Below, piece after piece: positions 6,238 to 12,063 of a DNA stretch of 14,960 nt; the stretch's first letter is position 1, and each line of letters starts with the position of its first letter. The translations under genes and the position numbers were made by a program. Origin of the DNA: an uncultured Collinsella sp. (lineage in GTDB: Bacteria > Actinomycetota > Coriobacteriia > Coriobacteriales > Coriobacteriaceae); assembly GCA_902464645.1 (NCBI GenBank), contig CABQKL010000048.1:1-14960 (forward strand), given 5' to 3'. The notes under the pieces are model-generated. The model was given only the letters and a program-made list of their open reading frames with translations, had not been told where the DNA came from and ran no database searches.

Positions 6238-7317
6238 ATGAAGTTTCTTAAAGACAAGCAGACGCGTCACGACTTTGTCACGTATGCCATGTGCATCGTG
6301 GCCTTCGCCATCGTGTTCATTATGCAGTCCAACCATATGATCCCGCGCATGATCGCCGGTCAGTTGGTCCCCATTACGGCCTACATCGTCATGGCCATTT
6401 CCCTCAACCTCGTCGTCGGCATCGCGGGCGACCTGTCGCTGGGCCATGCGGGCTTTATGAGTGTCGGTGCCTACACGGGTATCGTCACCGCGGTCGCCCT
6501 CGAGAGCGCCGTTCCCTCCGATCCGGTGCGCCTTATCATCAGCATCGTGGTCGGCGCCATCGCTGCCGCCATCCTGGGCTTCTTGATCGGCATCCCGGTC
6601 CTGCGCCTGAGCGGCGACTATCTGGCCATCGTGACCCTGGCTTTTGGCGAGATCATCAAAGAGATCGTCACTTGCCTTATCGTGGGCGTCGACTCGCGCG
6701 GCCTGCACGTGATCTTTAACATCACGGGCAACTCCACGATCGATGACCTGCACCTGCTCGAGGACGGCACCGCCATAATCAAGGGCGCCCAGGGCGCCTC
6801 GGGCGTGTCGACGTACTCGACATTCCTCGCCGGTGCCATCCTGGTTATGGTCGCGCTCGTGATCGTGCTCAACCTGGTTCGCAGCCGTACCGGCCGTGCC
6901 ATCATGGCCGTGCGCGATAACAAGATTGCAGCCGAGTCCGTAGGCATCTCCGTCACCGAGTACCGCATGATCGCCTTCGTGGTTTCCGCTGCCCTCGCCG
7001 GTGCTGCCGGAGCTCTCTTCGGCGGTAACTTCTCGCAGCTCTCCGCCACCAAGTTCGACTTCAACACGTCCATCCTCATTCTGGTGTTCGTGGTCCTGGG
7101 TGGCCTGGGCAACATGCGCGGCTCCGTCATCGCGGCGGCGTTGCTCACGGTGCTTCCCGAGCTGCTCCGTCAGTTCTCGGACTACCGCATGCTCATCTAC
7201 GCCATCGTGCTGATCCTGGTCATGATCTTTACCAACAACCCGCAGCTCAAGGCGCTCTTCGGTCGCGTCAAGGACCGCTTTGCTTCCAAGAAGGAGGTGG
7301 CAGCCGATGCCCAGTAA
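6238..7317 (+). CDS. livM: Branched-chain amino acid ABC transporter permease LivM
   Basis: A 359-residue membrane protein, the second channel subunit pairing with LivH. It carries the LivM signature LVVGIAGDLSLGHAGFMSVGAYT (58-80) and the coupling loop SRTGRAIMAVRDNKIAAESVGI (216-237). Four to five further helices end near residue 331, before a charged cytosolic tail. ATG 6238 is preferred because AGGTGA (6227-6232), a good match to the anti-Shine-Dalgarno, lies 5 nt upstream. A GTG at 6229, adjoining the livH stop, has AGAAGG 5 nt upstream and would add three residues; the two cannot be separated by eye. The end overlaps livG by 11 nt, which implies translational coupling. Confidence 0.93.
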   Translation: MKFLKDKQTRHDFVTYAMCIVAFAIVFIMQSNHMIPRMIAGQLVPITAYIVMAISLNLVVGIAGDLSLGHAGFMSVGAYTGIVTAVALESAVPSDPVRLIISIVVGAIAAAILGFLIGIPVLRLSGDYLAIVTLAFGEIIKEIVTCLIVGVDSRGLHVIFNITGNSTIDDLHLLEDGTAIIKGAQGASGVSTYSTFLAGAILVMVALVIVLNLVRSRTGRAIMAVRDNKIAAESVGISVTEYRMIAFVVSAALAGAAGALFGGNFSQLSATKFDFNTSILILVFVVLGGLGNMRGSVIAAALLTVLPELLRQFSDYRMLIYAIVLILVMIFTNNPQLKALFGRVKDRFASKKEVAADAQ

Positions 7318-8167
7318 ATTCGAGTTCAAGAAGGGCAGGATGGTCCCGTATCCTTCTGGCGCCATCGTTCCCGACCGCGACCTGGGCGAGCGCCCGGCAC
7401 TCGAGTGCATCCACCTGGGCATTGAGTTCGGTGGCCTTAAGGCAGTCGACGACTTTAGCCTGACTATCGGCAAGACCGAGATCGCCGGTCTGATCGGTCC
7501 CAACGGCGCCGGCAAGACCACGGTCTTCAACCTGCTCACCAAGGTGTACCAGCCCACGCACGGCACCATCCTGCTCGACGGCGAGGACACCTCGGGCAAG
7601 TCGGTCTATCAGGTCAACCGCATGGGTATTGCCCGTACGTTCCAGAACATTCGCCTGTTCAACACCATGACGGTGGAGGACAACGTTAAGGTCGGCCTGC
7701 ACAACCAGGAGCGCTACTCCGGCTTTGAGGGCGTGCTGCGCCTGCCGACGTATTGGAAGCACGAGAAGGCCGCCCACGAGCGTGCCATGGAGCTGCTGTC
7801 CATCTTTGACATGGAGCACCTGGCAAACGAGCAGGCCGGATCGCTGCCTTACGGCGCTCAGCGTCGTCTGGAAATCGTCCGCGCGCTTGCCACCAACCCC
7901 AAGCTACTGCTGCTCGACGAGCCTGCCGCCGGAATGAACCCGTCCGAGACCGCAGAACTCATGGCGAACATCGTCAAGATTCGCGACACCTTCGGCATCG
8001 CCATCATGCTTATCGAGCATGATATGTCGCTCGTTATGAACATCTGCGAGGGCATCTGCGTGCTCAACTTTGGCAAGGTCATCGCCAAGGGCACGGCCGA
8101 GGAAATCCAGAATAACGATGCCGTTATCGAGGCGTATCTGGGCAAGCAGGATAAGGGGGAGAACTAA
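7307..8167 (+). CDS. livG: Branched-chain amino acid ABC transporter ATPase LivG
   Basis: A 286-residue cytosolic ATPase powering the LivHM channel with LivF. Walker A GPNGAGKTT is at 64-72, the Q-loop Gln at about 113 (FQNIRLF), the signature LPYGAQRR at 180-187, Walker B LLLLDEP at 200-206 with catalytic Glu205, and the switch His238 in IEHDM. The AAGMNP stretch after Walker B is characteristic of LivG. The signature differs from canonical LSGGQ, but LivG proteins commonly have a xxYGxQRR form. About 30 residues precede the usual first strand (LECIHLGIEF), a modest N-terminal extension. The start is fixed by AAGGAGGTG 7 nt upstream, and the gene overlaps livM by 11 nt. livF follows with no gap. 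Confidence 0.95.
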   Translation: MPSKFEFKKGRMVPYPSGAIVPDRDLGERPALECIHLGIEFGGLKAVDDFSLTIGKTEIAGLIGPNGAGKTTVFNLLTKVYQPTHGTILLDGEDTSGKSVYQVNRMGIARTFQNIRLFNTMTVEDNVKVGLHNQERYSGFEGVLRLPTYWKHEKAAHERAMELLSIFDMEHLANEQAGSLPYGAQRRLEIVRALATNPKLLLLDEPAAGMNPSETAELMANIVKIRDTFGIAIMLIEHDMSLVMNICEGICVLNFGKVIAKGTAEEIQNNDAVIEAYLGKQDKGEN

Positions 8168-8881
8168 ATGGCAGAGCCGATGCTTTCCGTCTACAACATC
8201 AACGTCTGGTACGGCGCTATCCACGCCATCAAGGACATCTCCTTTAACGTCAACGAGGGCGAGATCGTGGCTCTGATCGGTGCGAACGGTGCCGGTAAGT
8301 CCACGACGCTCAAGACCGTCTCGGGCCTGCTGCGCTCTAAGACCGGCTCCATCAAGTTTATGGGCGAGGATATCACCCATACGCCCGCCGACAAGCTGGT
8401 TGGTAAGGGTCTGGCTCAGGTTCCCGAGGGTCGTCGCGCTTTTTTGCAGATGACGGTCGAGGAGAACCTGGAAATGGGTGCCTATACGCAGCCCAAGTCC
8501 ACGGTGGCTCCGGGCCTTGAGCGCGTCTACGAGCAGTTCCCGCGCCTGAAGGAACGCCGTCGCCAGGTCGCCGGTACCCTTTCGGGCGGCGAGCAGCAGA
8601 TGCTCGTTATGGGCCGCGCCCTTATGAGCAACCCTAAGCTGCTCATGCTCGATGAGCCCTCCATGGGTCTGGCGCCGATTCTGATTGAGCAGATCTTCCA
8701 GATCGTCGAGGACCTGCATAAGGCCGGTACCACGGTGCTCCTGGTCGAGCAGAACGCGCAGATGGCGCTCTCGATCGCCACACGCGGCTACGTGCTCGAG
8801 ACCGGCAAGATCACCATGACCGGCACCGGCCAAGAGCTGCTCCACGACGATAACGTGCGTAAGGCCTACCTGGGCGGCTAG
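8168..8881 (+). CDS. livF: Branched-chain amino acid ABC transporter ATPase LivF
   Basis: A 237-residue cytosolic ATPase, partner of LivG. Walker A GANGAGKST is at 38-46, the Q-loop AQVPEGRRAF around 84, the signature LSGGEQQ at 138-144 and Walker B LLMLDEP at 158-164 with Glu163. The switch position reads VEQN (193-196), so the usual His is Gln. This is normal for LivF and separates it from LivG. The C-terminus RKAYLGG is typical, and length is standard. The ATG follows the livG stop codon directly, with AAGGGGG 8 nt upstream. It is the last gene of the operon and is followed by a stem-loop (8887-8910) and a true terminator (8954-8995). Confidence 0.96.
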   Translation: MAEPMLSVYNINVWYGAIHAIKDISFNVNEGEIVALIGANGAGKSTTLKTVSGLLRSKTGSIKFMGEDITHTPADKLVGKGLAQVPEGRRAFLQMTVEENLEMGAYTQPKSTVAPGLERVYEQFPRLKERRRQVAGTLSGGEQQMLVMGRALMSNPKLLMLDEPSMGLAPILIEQIFQIVEDLHKAGTTVLLVEQNAQMALSIATRGYVLETGKITMTGTGQELLHDDNVRKAYLGG

Positions 8882-8886
8882 GAGGT

Positions 8887-8910
8887 TCCGCCGTTCTACC
8901 GAACGGCGGA
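8887..8910 (+). other. Stem-loop directly after livF
   Basis: TCCGCCGTTC (8887-8896) pairs perfectly with GAACGGCGGA (8901-8910) around TACC, starting 6 nt after the livF stop. No T-run follows, so it is more likely a 3'-end stabiliser or processing stop than a terminator by itself. Confidence 0.7.
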
Positions 8911-8924
8911 CCAGTCGACGCTGC

Positions 8925-9024
8925 GCGGGCACCAGAGCGACAACTTGTCATTCAAAGAGGACGGCATGACCAGAAGGTCTATGCCGTCCTCTTTTCATGC
9001 CAATTTGTTCGCTCTGGTGCCCGC
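8925..9024. repeat. 100-bp inverted repeat enclosing the liv terminator
   Basis: GCGGGCACCAGAGCGACAA (8925-8943) is the reverse complement of 9005-9024 apart from one inserted T. The terminator hairpin (8954-8995) lies between the arms, so the whole segment could fold as a long interrupted stem. The nature of the element is unknown: a small non-autonomous mobile element or a structured RNA are both possible. No coding potential was seen. Confidence 0.75.
8954..8995 (+). terminator. Intrinsic terminator of the liv operon
   Basis: AAAGAGGACGGCATGACC (8954-8971) pairs with GGTC, a one-base bulge and ATGCCGTCCTCTTTT (8976-8995), around an AGAA tetraloop. The stem runs into TTTT. Being A-rich on the left and T-rich on the right, it could work on both strands. 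Confidence 0.85.
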
Positions 9025-9070
9025 TCGCTGTCCGTCCTCTGCCTGCGGCGTTACTTTGGTTCTGGCACTT

Positions 9071-9134
9071 GGGGTAGTCGTTGGGGATGTTCTTGAATGA
9101 CTGGTCGTTTAAGAACGTCCCCAACGACTACCCC
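9071..9134. repeat. REP-like long hairpin A
   Basis: A 24-bp stem: the left arm 9071-9094 begins GGGGTAGTCGTTGGGG and the right arm is 9111-9134. The only imperfection is one T-G pair, and the loop is 16 nt. The C-run at the 3' end extends to eight Cs. A GTAG tetranucleotide occurs at 9074-9077, as in REP elements linked to RAYT transposases, although here it lies inside the stem. No transposase is in the window. Confidence 0.8.
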
Positions 9135-9142
9135 CCCCTTAT

Positions 9143-9207
9143 GTTGCGGTGGAATAGGGACTAAATGGGAGCCTCGGAGGCCAAAAGAGCCCCTATTCCA
9201 CCGCAAC
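9143..9207. repeat. REP-like long hairpin B
   Basis: GTTGCGGTGGAATAGGG (9143-9159) pairs perfectly over 17 bp with 9191-9207. The 31-nt loop contains a smaller palindrome, GCCTCGGAGGC (9171-9181). It begins 9 bp after hairpin A and ends 60 bp before cutC. The arm sequence is unrelated to hairpin A, so this is a second element type rather than a copy. Confidence 0.8.
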
Positions 9208-9267
9208 TTCATGGGGATGTGTGACAATGCCCGTCGGAAAACATCTGCTGTCTTTGGGGGTCTATCT

Positions 9268-9945
9268 ATGCTGTACGAGTTTTGTGCCGAGAACTTTGAG
9301 CGGGTGCCGGCGGCTATTGATGCCGGTGCAAGGCGCATCGAGCTGTGCGACAACCTTGCCGTCGGTGGTACCACGCCCTCGGCCGGCGTTATCAGCGCTG
9401 CGGTCAGCTATGCTCACGAGCATGATGCGCGAGTGATGTGCATGATTCGCCCGCGTGGCGGTGACTTTCACTACAACCAGGACGAGCTGCGCATGATGGA
9501 GATGGACTTGGGTCTTGCTGTGAGCGCCGGCGCCGACGGCTTGGTCTTTGGCTGCTGCAAGCCTTGTGCCGGCGGATGGGCGCTCGATGAACTTACGCTC
9601 GGCGCCCTCGTGATGGCTGCGGGCTGCGCGACCGAGGAGTGCAAGCGTGAGCCCATCGACATCACCTTCCACATGGCCTTTGACCAGCTCTCGCTCGAGG
9701 CTCAGCTCGATGCCGTCGACACACTCGCCGACTGCGGCATCACGCGCATCCTGACACATGGTGGCGCTGCCGGAACGTCGATCGAGGACAACCTGGAGCA
9801 CCTGTCGCGTCTTGTCGAGTATGCGGGCGATCGCCTGACCATTCTTCCCGGCGGCGGCATTTCCACGGCCAACCGCGATACCGTGGCTGCGGCACTGGGC
9901 GTCTCCGAGCTCCATGGTACCAAGATCGTGCCGCTGGAGGTATAA
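9268..9945 (+). CDS. cutC: CutC family protein
   Basis: A 225-residue TIM-barrel protein of the CutC family (PF03932). CutC was named for copper tolerance in E. coli, but its biochemical role is unsettled. Family motifs in order are EFCAENF (4-10), RIELCDNLAVGGTTPSAGVI (23-42), MIRPRGGDF (59-67), GADGLVFGC (88-96), ITFHMAFD (132-139), RILTHGGAAG (160-169), LPGGGI (193-198) and ELHGTKI (214-220). FHMAFD and THGG differ from the E. coli FHRAFD and TSGQ; my recollection is that the version here resembles Gram-positive CutC proteins. The start is ATG 9268, which gives the expected first strand and has GGGGG about 7 nt upstream. In-frame ATGs at 9211 and 9217 would add a non-family tail. The next gene starts 3 nt after its stop. 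Confidence 0.93.
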   Translation: MLYEFCAENFERVPAAIDAGARRIELCDNLAVGGTTPSAGVISAAVSYAHEHDARVMCMIRPRGGDFHYNQDELRMMEMDLGLAVSAGADGLVFGCCKPCAGGWALDELTLGALVMAAGCATEECKREPIDITFHMAFDQLSLEAQLDAVDTLADCGITRILTHGGAAGTSIEDNLEHLSRLVEYAGDRLTILPGGGISTANRDTVAAALGVSELHGTKIVPLEV

Positions 9946-9948
9946 CCC

Positions 9949-10746
9949 GTGGCGCTGGTATTTGACGTTCAGCAGGCGAACGGTAAGCCCGACGATAACC
10001 GGCGCCCTGGCACCGCGTGCCCCTTTTGCGATACCGAGGGACTCGCCAATATCATCCGGCGCGACGGCGACTGCATCTGGCTCGAGAATAAGTTCAAAAC
10101 CCTGCGCGCCACCCGTCAAACCGTGCTGATCGAGTCAGCCGATCACGATGCCGACCTGGCGACCTATGAGCCGGATGAACTCCACCATGTGATGAGGTTT
10201 GCCCTGGATTGCTGGCAGCAGATGATCGATTCACGGCAGTATCGAAGCGTGCTCATGTACAAGAACAAGGGTCCTCTCTCGGGCGGTAGTCTCGTTCATC
10301 CGCACATGCAGATTGTGGGTTTGGAGCAGGAAGACGGCTATGCTTCGTTGACTTCCGCCAATTTCGAAGGCATCAATGTCTGGCAACAGGGGAGAATCGC
10401 GGCCAACATCTCAACCGAACCGATCATGGGGTTCTTTGAGGTCAACGTTTCAGCCCCGCAGGGAATCGCCGCCAGCGATGACACAAGAGACCAAGCCGAG
10501 GCAGATCTCTTCGCCGATGCGATCCAGGTGGCTCTGCGCTATATCCTGAACGAGCACCACGGTGGTCGCGCAGAGTCGTACAACTTGTTCTTCTATCACC
10601 TGGGCGGTCGGACCATTGCCAAGGCGCTGCCGCGTTGGGTGGTTTCGCCCTACTTTGTCGGCTATCGTTTGGCCCAGGTCAATGCCGAGACAACGCTCGA
10701 TATCGATGCTGAGCGCTTGCGTGCGCATCTGGAAACGCTCGTATAG
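9949..10746 (+). CDS. GalT-like HIT-superfamily protein (DUF4931 type)
   Basis: A 265-residue protein resembling galactose-1-phosphate uridylyltransferase. It has a zinc-type CPFC (24-27) after a short N-terminus, then WLENKFKTL (44-52), the strand of GalT-like proteins that follows the zinc site. GGSLVHPHMQIVG (112-124) contains HPHMQ, the HIT/GalT active-site pattern in which the middle His is the nucleotidylated residue. It is shorter than classical GalT (about 350 residues) and lacks a clear second zinc ligand pair, which fits the DUF4931 group. The likely chemistry is nucleotidyl transfer or hydrolysis on a sugar phosphate or nucleotide; the substrate is unknown. It starts at GTG 9949, with GGAGGT (9936-9941) inside the end of cutC and 3 nt between the genes, so the two should be co-translated. 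No strong terminator is visible in the 30 bp before the convergent gene. Confidence 0.82.
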   Translation: MALVFDVQQANGKPDDNRRPGTACPFCDTEGLANIIRRDGDCIWLENKFKTLRATRQTVLIESADHDADLATYEPDELHHVMRFALDCWQQMIDSRQYRSVLMYKNKGPLSGGSLVHPHMQIVGLEQEDGYASLTSANFEGINVWQQGRIAANISTEPIMGFFEVNVSAPQGIAASDDTRDQAEADLFADAIQVALRYILNEHHGGRAESYNLFFYHLGGRTIAKALPRWVVSPYFVGYRLAQVNAETTLDIDAERLRAHLETLV

Positions 10747-10776
10747 CAAGATTAACACCCGTGTAATGCGGACAGT

Positions 10777-11775
10777 CTAGCGCGCCATGGCGTCGCGGCC
10801 GGCCTCGACACGCTTGCGCTGGGCGGCGCGCTCCTCGCCGGTCAGACGCTCAAAGAGATGCCCGATAAACGAGGCGAGTATCTGCTGAAACAGCGTTCCG
10901 CACATGACGGGAAACACGACTTCGCCTGGAAAGTACTGTGTGGCGATGACGGCGCCCGAAGAGATGTTACGCATGCCGCAGGTAAAGCACATGGTAGTCG
11001 TCTCGCTATATGGCAGATGCAGCGCACGGGCGACCAGAAAACCGACGACAAAGCCGCTGATGGCGAAGGTCAAAATAAAGAGGGCGACTTCCAGACGCAT
11101 CGCGTTCATGTGCAGGACGTACTCGCTCATGGCGGTGGAGTTGGAGGCGATAATGCCCATCATCATGAACTTGCAGGCGGGCGAGAGCGCGGGGGAGAGC
11201 TTCTCGTGTCCCCATCCACGTGTGAGCTCGTTGATCACGATGCCGAGCACGGCGGGGATGGCGATCATAAAGGCCATGTCCTGCATCATGCTCGGCACAT
11301 CGATCGAGACGGTGGCACCCAGCAAGAGCTTCAGCGTGAGCGGAATCGTCACAGGCGAGATAACCGAGGACGTCAGGATGATGGTGAGCGCGAGCGGGCC
11401 GTTGCCGCCGAACATGCTAATCCACATAAAGGCAGTGACCGCCACGGGTACGCTGTACTCGAGCACGATGCCGCAGACAAGGTTGGGATTGGAGCCAAAG
11501 AACAGCGATCCCATGGCATAGGCTGCTATGGGAATAAGCACCGCCGAGACGAGCAGCGCCAAAATCAGGTGCAGGGGACGGCGGAACACCTCAGCGACCT
11601 GGTGGAAGGTGTTGCTGAGCGCACCTTGGAACGTCATAAAGGCGAAGAGGGCGGGAACGATGGGCTTAAGTACTCCGATCTGCTGGGGAAAGAGCACGCC
11701 GAGCGTTACGCAAATCGGAACGATGACCTGCATATGCCCCGCGAGGAACTTTCCCAGTCCAACCCATTGCTTCAT
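10777..11775 (-). CDS. Bile acid:sodium symporter (BASS/SBF) family transporter
   Basis: A 332-residue polytopic protein with about ten hydrophobic segments, the size and layout of PF01758 (SBF) transporters. Family-like stretches are EYSVPVAVTAFMWISM (106-121), LTSSVISPVTIPLTL (134-148) and CGMRNISSGAVIATQYF (266-282); the last corresponds to the conserved GMxN crossover region that helps bind sodium. Bacterial members move organic anions, including bile acids, pantoate and keto acids. The actual substrate cannot be inferred, so bile acid transport should not be assumed from the name. The start was set at 11775 (MKQWVGLGKF). Its ribosome-binding site is mediocre: GGGAG about 11 nt or GGGG about 3 nt upstream. 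A 20-residue longer version is possible but adds a polar N-terminus. It diverges from the recJ-like gene. Confidence 0.85.
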   Translation of the reverse strand: MKQWVGLGKFLAGHMQVIVPICVTLGVLFPQQIGVLKPIVPALFAFMTFQGALSNTFHQVAEVFRRPLHLILALLVSAVLIPIAAYAMGSLFFGSNPNLVCGIVLEYSVPVAVTAFMWISMFGGNGPLALTIILTSSVISPVTIPLTLKLLLGATVSIDVPSMMQDMAFMIAIPAVLGIVINELTRGWGHEKLSPALSPACKFMMMGIIASNSTAMSEYVLHMNAMRLEVALFILTFAISGFVVGFLVARALHLPYSETTTMCFTCGMRNISSGAVIATQYFPGEVVFPVMCGTLFQQILASFIGHLFERLTGEERAAQRKRVEAGRDAMAR

Positions 11776-11935
11776 ATGCCCCGTGACTCCCTTTATCCGC
11801 GAACTCGTTTGAATGGATATGCTAGACGCTCGCATGCGTCCGTGCGTCAGAAACGCTCGATTATTTCGAGGGTATTACCGGCCTCGTTTACCGAAACCAG
11901 GGCGTGCCGCGAGGCTCTGCGTCCGTGCCGCACGG

Positions 11936-11941
11936 TATAAT
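11936..11941 (+). promoter_or_regulatory. Perfect -10 box (TATAAT) of the recJ-like transcription unit
   Basis: TATAAT occurs once in this spacer, 57 nt before the leader ORF at 11998. The -35 position at 17-bp spacing (11913-11918) is GGCTCT, a poor match. Transcription would start near 11948, giving about 100 nt of leader before the recJ-like start codon. Confidence 0.6.
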
Positions 11942-11997
11942 AAATCCGTTCAACAGATCTGCCTGCCGAAGCGGGCATACACAGAGGACTCATCGCT

Positions 11998-12063
11998 ATG
12001 AACCGTGAGAGGTATCGCGGCGACCTGCCCCTATCGGGGGTGGGCGCCTATGTCATCGCTTAA
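11998..12063 (+). CDS. 21-residue leader ORF overlapping the recJ start
   Basis: ATG 11998 follows AGAGGA (11983-11988) at a good ribosome-binding distance. The frame reads MNRERYRGDLPLSGVGAYVIA and stops at 12061-12063, 14 nt inside the recJ-like gene in the +1-shifted frame. It resembles no protein I know. It may be a leader peptide that couples translation to the downstream gene. Alternatively, it could be the true N-terminus of the enzyme cut off by a one-base indel. The DHH enzyme frame is complete without it. Confidence 0.45.
   Translation: MNRERYRGDLPLSGVGAYVIA
12019..12048 (+). promoter_or_regulatory. Hairpin covering the recJ ribosome-binding site
   Basis: GGCG (12019-12022) pairs with CGCC (12045-12048), CC (12024-12025) with GG (12042-12043), and CCCC (12028-12031) with GGGG (12036-12039), around a TATC loop and small internal mismatches. 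The right strand holds GGGGGTGGG, the only purine-rich Shine-Dalgarno-like stretch before ATG 12050. The structure lies within the leader ORF. Confidence 0.5.

Noticed and set aside
5323..7599. A 758-codon open frame on the - strand, antisense to livH, livM and livG
   Set aside because: It is a shadow of high-GC codon usage in the three liv genes. The translation is almost all Asp, His, Gly, Arg and Ala without domain motifs, and the + strand genes have full family signatures and good ribosome-binding sites.
9211..9267. Upstream ATG codons (9211, 9217) as the cutC start
   Set aside because: They add residues absent from the family and lack a better ribosome-binding site than the one before 9268.
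10747..10776. Terminator between the GalT-like gene and the BASS gene
   Set aside because: Only a short imperfect TTAACAC/GTGTAA dyad is present, with no T-tract. It is too weak to call.
11825..11840. GACGC/GCGTC dyad around CGCATGCG upstream of the BASS gene as an operator
   Set aside because: It is short and GC-rich, and no convincing promoter elements are spaced with it, so chance cannot be excluded.
10858..11940. A 360-codon open frame on the + strand antisense to the BASS transporter
   Set aside because: Its translation is highly charged and shows no motif, whereas the opposite strand encodes a coherent ten-helix transporter.
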